Source: Streptacidiphilus rugosus AM-16 (GTDB lineage Bacteria; Actinomycetota; Actinomycetes; Streptomycetales; Streptomycetaceae). Taken from it: 64,000 nt of DNA. Numbering within the stretch: the stretch's first letter is position 1; each line of letters starts with the position of its first letter. The position numbers and the translations under genes are program-made. Under the pieces are notes generated by a model, which saw only the letters and a program-made list of their open reading frames with translations, was not told the DNA's origin and did not search any database. The stretch spans positions 1,612,001 to 1,676,000 of the forward strand of contig NZ_JQMJ01000004.1 in the NCBI RefSeq assembly GCF_000744655.1, written 5' to 3'. Below, one piece after another: positions 1 through 8,602 of the stretch.

Positions 1-1207
1 GGTCGGCCAGCACCGGCGGATGGATGCCGCGGACCAGGTCGCGCAGCTCGCCCAGGGCCTTGGCCGAGGACTGCTTCGCCTCGACCACCAGCGCCCTGGC
101 CGCCGCCGGATCGGCGTCGAAGAGCTGCTCGGCGGCGTTGAGCGCCATGCCGAGGGCCACCAGACGCGCCTGCGCGCCGTCGTGCAGGTCCCGTTCGATC
201 CGGCGCAGCTCCGCGGCACCGTGGTCGATGGTGTCGGCGCGGGTCAGCGCCAGGTGCTCGACGCGGTCGGCCAGTTGCCGCTCCCTGGTCGGCCCGAGCA
301 GGGCCCGCGCGCCGCGGGCGTGCAGGGTCAGCACCACCGGGGAACCCCAGAGCAGCAGCAGCGGGGAGAGCCAGAAGGCCAGCAGGTAGAGCGGACCTAG
401 GTGGGAGAAGCCGTTGCCGGGCCCGAGCTGGTTCAGCAGCCAGGGCGCCGCCAGCAGCAGCGTCAGCGCCGCCGTCACCAGCACGCCGGCGAGCAGGGTC
501 CAGGCCGTGTCCCGCCAGGTCGCCGGGTCGGTCAGCCGGGCGAGGACCGCCCGGCTCAGCCGGGCGCCCCACGGCCCTGACTCCTGGTCCGGCGCCGGAC
601 GGTAGGGCGAGCCCACCGGTGTCCCGGTCCAGCGCTCCAGCAGTCGGCGGTTCTCCGCGGCCACCCAGCGGGCGGCCAGCAGCCCGAGCGGGAACAGCAG
701 GACGGCCGCCCAGGCCGCGCCGTGACCGCCCGGCGCCAGATCCCGGACCGACGGCGGGCGCGGGGCCAGGGGCGGCACCGCGAGCCCGCCGGTGGCGTGC
801 CCGGTTCCCGCGCCGTTGCCGTGGCCGCCGCCCGCATACGGTCCACCGGACAGGATCAGGGCGGCGACGGTCAGCACTCCCGGCAGCAGCAGCGCGGCCC
901 CCGCCGCGCGTCCGCCCCCGCCGGTGGCCCAGCCCGCGACCCACACGACACCGGGCACGACGGCGACGATCAGCCCCAGGTAGAGGTGGTCGTGCGCGCC
1001 CCCGCCGCCCAACGCGCCGTCCCCGGCGCCGAGCAGGGCCGCCACCACGAGCACCGGACCGGCGAGCAGCGCCGTGCCGCCGCCGATCGCCAGCGCGGCC
1101 AGGTACACCGCACGGAACGGGGCGAGCAGGGTGCGGCGCAGTCGCTCCTCGCGCGGCGGGCGCTGCGGCTGTGCGTGCAACGGCTCCGGGCCCGGCACAG
1201 AGCTCAT
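1..1207 (-). CDS. Sensor histidine kinase, DesK/NarL type (3' end outside window)
   Basis: Membrane sensor kinase expected to autophosphorylate and pass phosphate to a NarL-type response regulator; none is visible here, so it probably lies beyond the left edge. The ATG at 1205-1207 is preceded by a strong AGGAGG (1215-1220, complement). The N-terminal ~300 residues hold several hydrophobic segments split by Gly/Pro-rich loops. The HisKA_3 dimerisation motif ERDLHDGAQARL, with the phospho-accepting His, lies near residue 345, followed by the helix ending in LRDLVRGIHPPVLAD. The HATPase domain is cut off by the window edge. It is divergent from the FtsX-type ABC exporter across 208 bp with inverted repeats, an arrangement common in drug or peptide sensing/detoxification modules. 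Family is clear from the motif; ligand unknown. Confidence 0.85.
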   Translation of the reverse strand, partial: MSSVPGPEPLHAQPQRPPREERLRRTLLAPFRAVYLAALAIGGGTALLAGPVLVVAALLGAGDGALGGGGAHDHLYLGLIVAVVPGVVWVAGWATGGGGRAAGAALLLPGVLTVAALILSGGPYAGGGHGNGAGTGHATGGLAVPPLAPRPPSVRDLAPGGHGAAWAAVLLFPLGLLAARWVAAENRRLLERWTGTPVGSPYRPAPDQESGPWGARLSRAVLARLTDPATWRDTAWTLLAGVLVTAALTLLLAAPWLLNQLGPGNGFSHLGPLYLLAFWLSPLLLLWGSPVVLTLHARGARALLGPTRERQLADRVEHLALTRADTIDHGAAELRRIERDLHDGAQARLVALGMALNAAEQLFDADPAAARALVVEAKQSSAKALGELRDLVRGIHPPVLAD

Positions 1208-1290
1208 CGGTCGGCCTCCTGGACGGTCGGTGGATCTGGATCGACGCGCCCAGTCTGCCCAGCAGGGTCCGGGCGGCGCGCTGGGCGTGG

Positions 1291-1323
1291 ACACCCGGTC
1301 CGGGGTGTACCTGGATACACCCC
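1291..1323. promoter_or_regulatory. Inverted-repeat element between kinase and ABC exporter
   Basis: GGGGTGTA (1302-1309) and TACACCCC (1316-1323) form a perfect 8-bp inverted repeat with a 6-nt spacer. A further ACACCC half-site at 1291-1296 pairs with the GGGTGT of the left arm. This gives three alternating half-sites in the divergent promoter region, consistent with binding by a dimeric response regulator. The binder is inferred, not shown. Confidence 0.5.
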
Positions 1324-1415
1324 GCTGAGGCCACCCAGACCCATGTCGGCGGGGGTTCCCGGCTTCGTAGCGTCGTTCCCCGTCAGCACCGCCATCGTGC
1401 CCCAACGGAGGAACC

Positions 1416-2124
1416 GTGACCGCGCCGATCATCCGGCTCAGCGAAGTGAGCAAGTCGTACGACCTGTCCGAAGCCGCGCGGCCGGCGCTGGCGGACCTCC
1501 CTGGAGGTCGAGGCGGGCGAGTGCCTGGCCGTGCTGGGGCGTTCCGGCAGCGGCAAGTCGACGCTGCTGAACCTGGTCGCGGGACTGGACCGGCCGTCCA
1601 GGGGCAGCGTGCAGGTGGGCGGCGTCGCCGTGCACGCGCTGAGCGAGACGGCGCTGGCCGGCTTCCGCCGGGAGCGGATCGGCATGGTCTTCCAGTTCTT
1701 CAACCTGCTGGACGACCTCAATGTGCTGGACAACGTGCTGCTGCCCGCCCAACTCGCGGGCATGGGACGGGAGAAGGCGCGGACTCAGGCCACCGGGCTG
1801 CTGGACCGACTGGGCGTCGCCCGGCACGCGCGCACCTACCCCGGCCTGCCCTCCGGCGGCGAGCGCCAACGCGTGGCCGTGGCCCGCGCACTGATGAACC
1901 GTCCGCCGCTGCTGCTGGCGGACGAGCCGACCGGCGCCCTGGACAGCACGTCCGCGGCCGACGTCCGCGCGCTGCTCACCTCGCTCAACGCCGAGGGCCA
2001 GACCGTCCTGCTGGTCACCCACGACACGGCGCTGGCCGCGGCCTGCGCGACCCGCACCATCGAACTCGTCGACGGCCGCCTGCACAGCGACGTCCGCAAC
2101 GCGCCCCTGGCGGTGGCGCGATGA
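1416..2124 (+). pseudogene. ABC transporter ATPase (LolD/MacB type) with apparent 2-nt frameshift
   Basis: ATP-binding subunit for the permease at 2257. GTG at 1416 follows GGAGG and encodes a normal N-terminus (motif IIRLSEVSKSYDL). At about 1497 the frame is lost: the remainder (S-L-E-V-E-A-G-E..., Walker A GRSGSGKST, signature PSGGERQR, Walker B LLLADEPTGALD, H-loop VTHD) lies in another frame to the TGA at 2122-2124. Restoring two bases between 1496 and 1498, as if CTCTCC had lost one TC, rejoins a standard ~236-aa protein. Alternatives are a sequencing error or internal initiation at GTG 1531, which would leave Walker A at the extreme N-terminus and no first strands. The permease looks intact, so a sequence error or a very recent mutation is plausible. 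Confidence 0.8.
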
Positions 2125-2256
2125 GCGCGCGGCCGAGGTGCGGCGCAGCCTGGGGGCCGCGCGGCGGGAGACGCGCGAAGCGGCCACCCTCCCGCGGCCC
2201 TCGACCGGGGAGACCCCGTCGGAGCGGAACCGAAGCGAAACGCGAAAGGACGAGCG

Positions 2257-4608
2257 ATGAGTGCGCTGGGCAAGGTGGTCAGGTCGGGCGTGGGCCGCAA
2301 GCGCGTGCAGACGCTGGTGATGGTGCTGACCACGATGACGGCCGTCACGGCCTGCCTGCTGGCGGGCGGCCTGCTGGTGGCCTCGCAGGCTCCGTTCGAC
2401 CGGGCCTTCGCCGCGCAGCGCGGCGCGCATCTCACGGTCGGCGTCGAGGGCGCGAAGGCCGACGCCGCGCTCGCGGCCACCGCCCACCTGCCCGGGGTCA
2501 CCGCGACGGCAGGTCCCTACCCGGAGCTGACGCTCCACCCCGCCGTCGGCAAGGACGCGTTCATGCCGGTCGGCGACCAGCTGCCGCCGACCACGCTGGT
2601 GGCCAGGCCGGTCGACGGGCCGCTGGACGACCTGCGGGTCACCCTCGGTCACTGGCTCACCGGCCCCGGGCAGATCGTGCTGCCCGACGGCAACTCGCCG
2701 CTGGCGGTCGGCGACACCATGACCTTCCCGACGCTGCCCGGCCGTCCCACCCTGACCGTGGTGGGCCTCGCCGCATCGATGACCCGCAGCGCCGACGGCT
2801 GGGTCTCCTCCGAGGAGCTGCGGAAGCTGACCGCGCCGGGCGTCACGCCGGACCTGCAGCTGGACTACCGCTTCGCCGAGGCCGACACCGGTGCCGAGAT
2901 CGACAGCGCGCGGGCGGCCGTCGCCGCCTCGCTGCCGGCCGGGGCACTGCTCAGCACCTCCTCCTACCTGGACGCGCGGCAGGCCGCTGACCGGACCTCG
3001 GCGACCTTCGTGCCGTTCCTGGTCGCCTTCGGCGCGCTGGGGCTCGGCATGTCGGTGCTGATCATCGGGGTGGTCGTCAGCGGCGCGGTGACCTCGGGCC
3101 GGAGGCGGATCGGGATCCTCAAATCCGTCGGCTTCTCCCCCGAACAGGTCGTCCGCGCGTATCTGGGGCAGGCGCTGATCCCCGCGTCCGTCGGCACCGC
3201 GCTCGGCCTGCTCCTCGGCAACGCGCTGGCGGTTCCGCTGCTCGGGATCACCAACCGCGCGCTGCAGAGCGTGACTTCCGGCGTCCCGCTGTGGATCGAC
3301 GTCGCCGTCGCGGCCGGCACGCTCGCCGCCGTCGCCGGGGCCGCTTTCGCTCCCGCACTGCGCGCCGGCCGGCTGCGGACCGTCGAGGCGCTGACGACCG
3401 GGCACGGTACGCGCAGCAGCCAGACGGGGCGCGCGGCACAGGCCCGGCTGGCCAGGCTGCCGTTGCCGCGCGCGCTCACCCTCGGGCTGGCCGCTCCGTT
3501 CGCCCGCCCGGGGCGGTCGCTGACGACGGTGGCGGCCGTGCTGCTGGGCACCGTCGGTGTCACCTTCGGTGCGGGGCTGGCGATCTCCCTCAACAAGGTC
3601 CAGGACGGGATCAGCCGGGACAGCGCCGGAGCGGTGCTGGTCCTGCCGTTCCCGGCACCGGGCTCCGGCCACCCCCAGCTGGTCACCCCGGCGGACTTCA
3701 CCGCCGCCGCCACGGTGATCGGCGCGCAGTCCGGCACCCGGGCCTGGTTCAGCGCCACGCCGACCTCGCTGATCCTGGCCGGCAGTTCCGCACGCGCCGA
3801 CGTGGTGGCCTACCAGGGGGATTCGTCCTTCGCCGGCTACCAGACGGTGTCCGGCTCCTGGTTCCGCGGGGCGGGACAGGCCGTGGCGCCCAAGAGCTTC
3901 CTGAACCGGACCGGCCTCCACGTCGGCGACACGGTCACCCTCGCCCACGCCGGGCGCACGGCGAGCGTCCGCATCGTCGGCGAGATCCTCTCGCTCCACG
4001 ACGCGCTGCTCACCGACCGAGCCTCGATCGCCTCGCTCGACCCCGCCTACGTCCCCGACATGACGCAGTTCGACGTCGACCTCAGGCCGGGGACCGATCA
4101 GACGGTGTACCTCGCCGCGCTCAACCGGGCGCTGGCCCCGGAGGGGATGTCGGCCGTGCCGAACGCCCCGCACGCGGGCCTGGTCGTGCTGGCGATGGAC
4201 ACCCTGGCCTTCCTGCTGACCCTGATGCTGGTGACCGTCGCGGGGCTCGGCGTGCTGAACACCGTGCTGCTGGACACCCGGGAACGCGTCCGCGACCTCG
4301 GCGTCATGAAGGCCCTGGGGATGGCGCCGCGGCAGACCGTGGCCATGGTGCTCACCTCGGTCGCCGCGAGCGGACTGGCCGCGGGGCTGGTCGGCGTCCC
4401 GCTGGGCGTCGCCCTGCACCATCTCGTCCTCCCGGCGATGGCCGGCGCGGCAGGCACCGACGTGCCCTCCGTCGACCTGACCGTCTTCCACCTGCCGGTG
4501 CTGCTTCCGCTCGTCGCCGGCGGCCTGCTGCTGGCCACGCTCGGCGCTCTGCCCCCGGCCGCCTGGGCCGCGCGCACCCGCACGGCCACGGCGCTGCGGA
4601 CGGAGTAG
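2257..4608 (+). CDS. FtsX-domain ABC transporter permease
   Basis: 783-aa membrane subunit of a type VII (MacB/LolC-like) ABC exporter. One N-terminal TM helix (about residues 20-40) is followed by an extracytoplasmic domain. A first FtsX block (about 245-370) has the cytoplasmic motif RRRIGILKSVGFSP. A second soluble domain precedes a second FtsX block (about 650-780) with the equivalent motif RERVRDLGVMKALGM. Duplicated FtsX organisation and length fit actinobacterial exporters of this type. The ATG follows an AAGGACGAG ribosome-binding site. The 132-bp gap after the ATPase holds no other gene, so the two are probably co-transcribed, and the kinase opposite may regulate them. Substrate unknown. 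Confidence 0.9.
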   Translation: MSALGKVVRSGVGRKRVQTLVMVLTTMTAVTACLLAGGLLVASQAPFDRAFAAQRGAHLTVGVEGAKADAALAATAHLPGVTATAGPYPELTLHPAVGKDAFMPVGDQLPPTTLVARPVDGPLDDLRVTLGHWLTGPGQIVLPDGNSPLAVGDTMTFPTLPGRPTLTVVGLAASMTRSADGWVSSEELRKLTAPGVTPDLQLDYRFAEADTGAEIDSARAAVAASLPAGALLSTSSYLDARQAADRTSATFVPFLVAFGALGLGMSVLIIGVVVSGAVTSGRRRIGILKSVGFSPEQVVRAYLGQALIPASVGTALGLLLGNALAVPLLGITNRALQSVTSGVPLWIDVAVAAGTLAAVAGAAFAPALRAGRLRTVEALTTGHGTRSSQTGRAAQARLARLPLPRALTLGLAAPFARPGRSLTTVAAVLLGTVGVTFGAGLAISLNKVQDGISRDSAGAVLVLPFPAPGSGHPQLVTPADFTAAATVIGAQSGTRAWFSATPTSLILAGSSARADVVAYQGDSSFAGYQTVSGSWFRGAGQAVAPKSFLNRTGLHVGDTVTLAHAGRTASVRIVGEILSLHDALLTDRASIASLDPAYVPDMTQFDVDLRPGTDQTVYLAALNRALAPEGMSAVPNAPHAGLVVLAMDTLAFLLTLMLVTVAGLGVLNTVLLDTRERVRDLGVMKALGMAPRQTVAMVLTSVAASGLAAGLVGVPLGVALHHLVLPAMAGAAGTDVPSVDLTVFHLPVLLPLVAGGLLLATLGALPPAAWAARTRTATALRTE

Positions 4609-4675
4609 CCGGTCGGTCCGGAGCCGCGTCCCTTCCTTCTCCGCCTCCCACCACCACAACCCACCACCGCGGCCC

Positions 4676-4713
4676 GGCGGCGCGGGACCTCCTCGGCGAG
4701 GTCCCGCGCCGCC
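4676..4713 (+). terminator. Intrinsic terminator-like hairpin after ABC permease
   Basis: Perfect 16-bp stem (4676-4691 with 4698-4713) around a 6-nt loop, 68 nt after the permease stop. There is no U-tract, as is usual in high-GC actinomycetes. The rest of 4609-4926 shows no coding signal; it should hold the promoter of the gene at 4927, which is not identified. Confidence 0.7.
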
Positions 4714-4926
4714 GGGTCGCCGCATGAACGGGGCATGACGAATTTGTGGCCGGGACTCTTGCCGCCCCCGCGACCTCGCACTACGTTGCTGGCACCGCAT
4801 CAGGTCATGCCGCCCCCGATCGAGGCGGCTTCCGGCCATGTCATGTTCCAGGCATCCGCACGCACCGCGCCTCCATGACGCGACCCCTCCCCGGTCCACG
4901 TCCGTGCGCCCCAGAAGGACACCTCC

Positions 4927-6447
4927 ATGGACGAGTTCCCGCGCACCCCGCTGCCTCCCTCGGCCGCGGTGCGCCAGCCCCACCCGGGCAGACGTCAGGT
5001 CCTCCACGCCGGCGGCCTCGCCGCCGCCATCGCCGCTCTGGAACTGGTCAAGCACTCGTCGACGATCCCGACCAGAGTCCCCCTCGCCGTCACCGACGGC
5101 GCCTCCTCCTCCCTGCCGGACATCCAGTTCGACATCGGCTCCTACCTCGCGCCCGTCCAGACCATCGACGGCGTGCAGGTCCAGTTCGGCCCGGTGCACA
5201 CCGTCTTCGCCACCGCCCGGCTGCTGCGCACACCCACCCGCGCCGACCAGCGGACCCTGCGTCAGGCACTGGCCGCGATCGAAACCGCCTACCCGTTCAC
5301 CCCGGCCGGGCTGTTCACCTTCGTCGCCTACGGGCTGCCCTACTTCCGCCGCCTGCCCGGCGGTCTCACCGGACCGCAGGTCTTCGTCACCATGCCGCGG
5401 CTGATCAGCGACGTCCGCCGCTACGTGCTGGAGGAGGCCGTCCCCGGACCCACCGACGTCTCCCCCGCCAATCCCGGCATCACCAAGCAACGCTTCGACG
5501 TCCCGGTGGTCATCGAGGGCAACGACCTGCTCTTCACCTTCCGCAGCGACAACGCGGGCAACATCCAGGACGTGCTCGCCTGGCTGTCCGGCAGCAACTC
5601 GCTGGCCGGGACGCCGGTGCCCTCCCCGGCGCTGAGCCGGTTGCTCACCTTCACCTCGAGCCGGGCGATGTTCGCCCAGCGGGGCCTGCCGCGCAAGGTC
5701 GCCGACGACAACGGGCTCGTGTTCGCGTTCATGGTCAACCCCGACTCGCCCATGTGGATGGGCTTCGTCGACCAGCAGACCGCCGGTAGCAGCGCCGCCG
5801 CGCCGATCACCTTCCAGGGAACCGAGTTGACCACCGCCCTGCCCGGCGACTACTTCGACAACGGCTCGGTGCAGCACCTCTCCCACGTCATCATGGATCT
5901 GCAGCAGTTCTACGACGTGGACGACAACGGCGTCCCCGGCAGCGACGCGGACTACACCGAGCGCGTGCAGTACATGTTCCGCTCCACCCCGCCGCCGTCC
6001 CTCGGCTATCCGGACCAGTTCACCGACGGCGGCGGCCCCGCCTTCCTGCAGAACACCTTCCAGGGCACCTCGGACGCGCTCGCCGGCGCCCGCGGCGTGG
6101 GCACCCCGGGCGGCGAGCACCGACTGGGACACCTCTCCACCCTCCAGCGCTCCTCCCGTGACCGCAACGGCAAACCGCTGCACCTGCGCATGGACGGCCC
6201 CGGCTTCGACGCGATGGACGTCCCCGACGGCAGCAACCAGCCCAAGCTGCAGTTCACCGCCTTCGTCCCGACCGCCGACTTCTTCACCACGATGCGCCGC
6301 AACCAGGCCTCCCTCGACCTGGCCCAGGCCAACAACGTCCCCGCGAGCGACAACGGCCTGGAACGCTTCATGACGGCGACCCGCCGCCAGAACTTCCTCG
6401 TCCCGCCCCGCCGCCACCGCGCCTTCCCGCTCATCGAGCTGACCTGA
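4927..6447 (+). CDS. Tat-exported DyP-peroxidase-like protein (DUF7405-like)
   Basis: 506-aa protein with an N-terminal Tat-like signal (RRQVLHAGGLAAAIAA around residues 20-36), preceded by AAGGACACCTCC at the start. The body has features reminiscent of divergent dye-decolorising peroxidases: the segment AFMVNPDSPMWMGFVDQQ, and a C-terminal block with GGEHRLGHLSTLQRSSRDR and QFTAFVPTADFFTTMRRNQ, followed by FLVPPRRHRAFPL where DyPs carry their heme-side region. The family assignment is from memory of similar actinobacterial proteins and is moderate; a canonical DyP GxxDG motif is not obvious, so peroxidase activity is uncertain. A strong hairpin terminates it, and the next gene encodes a DoxX-like membrane protein, suggesting a redox role at the cell surface. 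Confidence 0.7.
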   Translation: MDEFPRTPLPPSAAVRQPHPGRRQVLHAGGLAAAIAALELVKHSSTIPTRVPLAVTDGASSSLPDIQFDIGSYLAPVQTIDGVQVQFGPVHTVFATARLLRTPTRADQRTLRQALAAIETAYPFTPAGLFTFVAYGLPYFRRLPGGLTGPQVFVTMPRLISDVRRYVLEEAVPGPTDVSPANPGITKQRFDVPVVIEGNDLLFTFRSDNAGNIQDVLAWLSGSNSLAGTPVPSPALSRLLTFTSSRAMFAQRGLPRKVADDNGLVFAFMVNPDSPMWMGFVDQQTAGSSAAAPITFQGTELTTALPGDYFDNGSVQHLSHVIMDLQQFYDVDDNGVPGSDADYTERVQYMFRSTPPPSLGYPDQFTDGGGPAFLQNTFQGTSDALAGARGVGTPGGEHRLGHLSTLQRSSRDRNGKPLHLRMDGPGFDAMDVPDGSNQPKLQFTAFVPTADFFTTMRRNQASLDLAQANNVPASDNGLERFMTATRRQNFLVPPRRHRAFPLIELT

Positions 6448-6456
6448 CCGGGCGAC

Positions 6457-6486
6457 CCGGACCGGCTCCCCGCGGAGCCGGTCCGG
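6457..6486 (+). terminator. Terminator-like hairpin
   Basis: Perfect 13-bp stem (6457-6469 with 6474-6486), 4-nt loop, starting 9 nt after the stop of the DyP-like gene. Confidence 0.7.
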
Positions 6487-6548
6487 CGCCGACCCGCGTC
6501 GGCCCGCGTCCGCCGCTCGATGGAAGGCCCGATGGAAGGTAGGCCGGA

Positions 6549-7466
6549 ATGGGCGAACTGCTGAGACGAGTGAGCGACTGGATCCGGCAACCGGCCCGCC
6601 CGCCGACCTCGGCGGCGTTGCGGCTGCTGCGGGTCTCCCTCGGGATCGTCTACCTCTGGTTCGGCGCGCTCAAGTTCGTGCCCGGCCTCAGCCCGGCCGA
6701 GGCACTGGCGGTGCGCACCATGGACGTGCTCACCCGCCACCAGGTGCCGCACGACGTCTCGCTCCCCCTGCTGGGACTCATGGAGAGCCTCATCGGGGCG
6801 GGCCTGCTGACCTCCCGGTTCCTGCGGCCCGCCGTGGCGCTGATGGCGGTGCAGATGACCGGCACGTTCCTGCCCCTGGCCCTCTTCCCGCGCGAGACGT
6901 GGGAGCTCGCCCCGATCGCGCCCAGCTTCGCCGGCCAGTACATCCTCAAGAACCTGGTGCTGGCCAGCGCGGCGCTGGCGGTGGCGGCCACCCACAGTCC
7001 GACGTCCTTCGACGGACCCGACCAGGAGCCCCCGGACGGGCAGGCCGTCGCCGGGCCGGACACCGATGGGGCGCAGCTCGCCCGTCGACGCGCGCACCAC
7101 GGCGCGTGCTGGGTGCTGCGCCACGGCCGACCGGGTATGTGCCGGATCGCCGGCGGTCTCCGTCCGCACGCCCGGCGCTCGCGCACCCGACGCCACGGCC
7201 GCCGCGAGGCGGCCGGGAGCAGGAGGGATCAGGAGGGCGCCGGGCAAGGAGGCCGACGGTCCGGGCGGCGTGCCCGCGGTCCGCCGCGGGCCGCCGTCCG
7301 GTCCGCAGCAGCTCCCGCCCGCCGTCCTTCCGACCGAGGAGAAAGCCGTCCGTGGAATCGCACCCGTCCTCAACTCTCCCGGAAACCGCCGTCGTTGCGG
7401 ACTCCGGCTGGCACCCGCGCCACGCCCGCTGGGCCGCCGCGATCTGCCTCACGGCGGCCGCAGTGA
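6549..7466 (+). CDS. DoxX-like membrane protein with doubtful C-terminal extension
   Basis: The first ~155 residues form a four-helix DoxX/DUF417-type membrane protein: LRVSLGIVYLWFGALKF, the LLGLMESLIGAGLLTSRFLRP region, MAVQMTGTFLPLALF and ILKNLVLASAALAVAA. Proteins of this family are usually 130-180 aa. After about residue 170 the same frame runs on without a stop to 7466 as an Arg/Gly-rich stretch (305 aa total) with poor third-position GC and no recognisable fold, overlapping the next gene by 115 nt. The genuine domain probably ends near 7070 and the stop may have been lost by a frameshift. The start ATG has GGAAGG-type sequence upstream. DoxX proteins are often linked to thiol or redox stress. 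Confidence 0.75.
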   Translation: MGELLRRVSDWIRQPARPPTSAALRLLRVSLGIVYLWFGALKFVPGLSPAEALAVRTMDVLTRHQVPHDVSLPLLGLMESLIGAGLLTSRFLRPAVALMAVQMTGTFLPLALFPRETWELAPIAPSFAGQYILKNLVLASAALAVAATHSPTSFDGPDQEPPDGQAVAGPDTDGAQLARRRAHHGACWVLRHGRPGMCRIAGGLRPHARRSRTRRHGRREAAGSRRDQEGAGQGGRRSGRRARGPPRAAVRSAAAPARRPSDRGESRPWNRTRPQLSRKPPSLRTPAGTRATPAGPPRSASRRPQ

Positions 7467-7834
7467 TCATCACGTACTGGGCGGTGTGGTTCACCTGGCG
7501 CGGGGCCCTGGCCAGCAGCGGCGACCGCGGCTACCTGGACTTCGAGAACGCCTTCCCCGCGGCGGACGGCTGGCTGACGCTGTGCCTGCTCCTGGCCGCC
7601 CGGGCCTGCCTGACGCGGCGTGAGGCCGCCGCGGCGCCCTGGCTGACCGCCGCGGCCGCCGCCGGCCTTTACCTGTTCGCCATGGACGTCCTGTATGACA
7701 TCGAGCACCGCGTCTGGTTCACCGGCGGCGGCGCCGGCGTGACGGAGGCGGTCGTCAACGTCCTCACGCTGGGCATGTGCGTGATGTTGTGGCTGCTTTC
7801 ACCACGACGGACCTCGCGCCCGGCCCGGAGATGA
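7352..7834 (+). CDS. Small four-helix membrane protein
   Basis: 160-aa protein of unknown family. The GTG start at 7352 is chosen because GAGGAG lies 10 nt upstream and good codon use begins there. Four hydrophobic segments are visible (AAICLTAAAVIITYWAVWF, LTLCLLLAARACL, WLTAAAAAGLYLFAMDVLY, VVNVLTLGMCVMLWLL). The acidic loop DRGYLDFENAFPAADGW recurs in actinobacterial small membrane proteins. It follows the DoxX-like gene in the same direction and may share its transcript. No function can be assigned. Confidence 0.75.
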   Translation: MESHPSSTLPETAVVADSGWHPRHARWAAAICLTAAAVIITYWAVWFTWRGALASSGDRGYLDFENAFPAADGWLTLCLLLAARACLTRREAAAAPWLTAAAAAGLYLFAMDVLYDIEHRVWFTGGGAGVTEAVVNVLTLGMCVMLWLLSPRRTSRPARR

Positions 7835-7893
7835 GGGCGACAGCACGTGAAGATTCCGTATTTGTCGTGCACATGTCGTATGATCGAACGCGT

Positions 7894-7931
7894 CCCGGCG
7901 CCGAACGGCGGGTGGGCCCTTCGGCGCCGGG
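7894..7931. terminator. Bidirectional terminator-like hairpin
   Basis: 12-bp inverted repeat (7894-7905 CCCGGCGCCGAA with 7920-7931) and 14-nt loop, between the convergent genes ending at 7834 and 7946. Confidence 0.55.
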
Positions 7932-7945
7932 CTCACAGGCACCCT

Positions 7946-8533
7946 TCAGCGTGCGGACTGCGGCCTGGCCCACAGGCTGAGGTCGCTGCTGGTCGCGACG
8001 GCGAGCGTGCGGCCGGAGGGCGAGAATCCGGCCGCCCGCAGGGTGGAGCGGGCGGAGTGGAAGACGTGCCACCAGGCGGTACCGGGCTCGCCCCGGTGGA
8101 AGCCGCCGTCGGTCGAGAGCAGGACGCGCTCGTGCGGCCACTCCGGAGCCACCACGTCGAGCGACCATCCGTCGCCCGAGGTGCTGTGGAGCCCTCCGCC
8201 GAAGAGGCCCGCGATCCGGACCCGGGTACCGGAGAGCGGCCCGAGACCGGGGCAGCTGAGGTCGCGGGTGTCGTCCAGGGTGCTGGAATCGGGGTCGGGA
8301 TCGCGGTCGCGGGCGATCTTCGCCCCGGTCGCGGCGTCGAAGAGACCGTGCCCGTCGGACGACACCACCATGACCAGGTCGTGGCCGTTGTCCGGGTGGA
8401 CGCCGAAGCCGATGCCGAGCAGGCCGCCGATGGGGGTCCTGGCGTCCAGCACCGGTGTCCAGGGCGCGGGCGGTGCCGTGACGGGCGCGGCGAGGAGCCG
8501 GTCGCGGAGGTCGCGCTGGTAGTCGGTGAGCAC
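7946..8533 (-). CDS. Hypothetical protein
   Basis: 195-aa soluble protein, no family recognised. The GTG start (8531-8533) gives MLTDYQRDLRDRLL; a TACGGT hexamer 7 nt upstream and no Shine-Dalgarno suggest a leaderless transcript. The sequence is rich in beta-type segments (GLLGIGFGVHP, DLVMVVSSDGHGLFD, RVRIAGLFGGGL, WSLDVVAPEWPHERVLLS, RTLAVATSSDLSLW) with periodic hydrophobic-Asp/Gly strands, which could be a small beta-sandwich or partial propeller. Divergent from the SGNH hydrolase gene. Confidence 0.7.
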   Translation of the reverse strand: MLTDYQRDLRDRLLAAPVTAPPAPWTPVLDARTPIGGLLGIGFGVHPDNGHDLVMVVSSDGHGLFDAATGAKIARDRDPDPDSSTLDDTRDLSCPGLGPLSGTRVRIAGLFGGGLHSTSGDGWSLDVVAPEWPHERVLLSTDGGFHRGEPGTAWWHVFHSARSTLRAAGFSPSGRTLAVATSSDLSLWARPQSAR

Positions 8534-8587
8534 ACAGCCGACCGTACTCCGCGGGCCACCGCGTGCCGCGGGCGGCGCGGCGCCCTC

Positions 8588-8593
8588 TAGAAT
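8588..8593 (+). promoter_or_regulatory. Putative -10 box (leaderless start of 8603 gene)
   Basis: TAGAAT ends 9 nt before the ATG at 8603 and no ribosome-binding site is present, as expected for a leaderless mRNA. Confidence 0.45.
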
Positions 8594-8602
8594 CGTTGCA
8601 CT

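Noticed and set aside
4621..4720. Possible transposon end or attachment site in the inverted repeat after the ABC permease
   Set aside because: No transposase, flanking direct repeat or integrase nearby; a simple terminator hairpin explains it.
1438..6417. A 1659-codon open frame on the minus strand
   Set aside because: It is antisense to three well-supported genes; composition (Arg/Gly/His-rich) is that of a shadow frame in GC-rich DNA.
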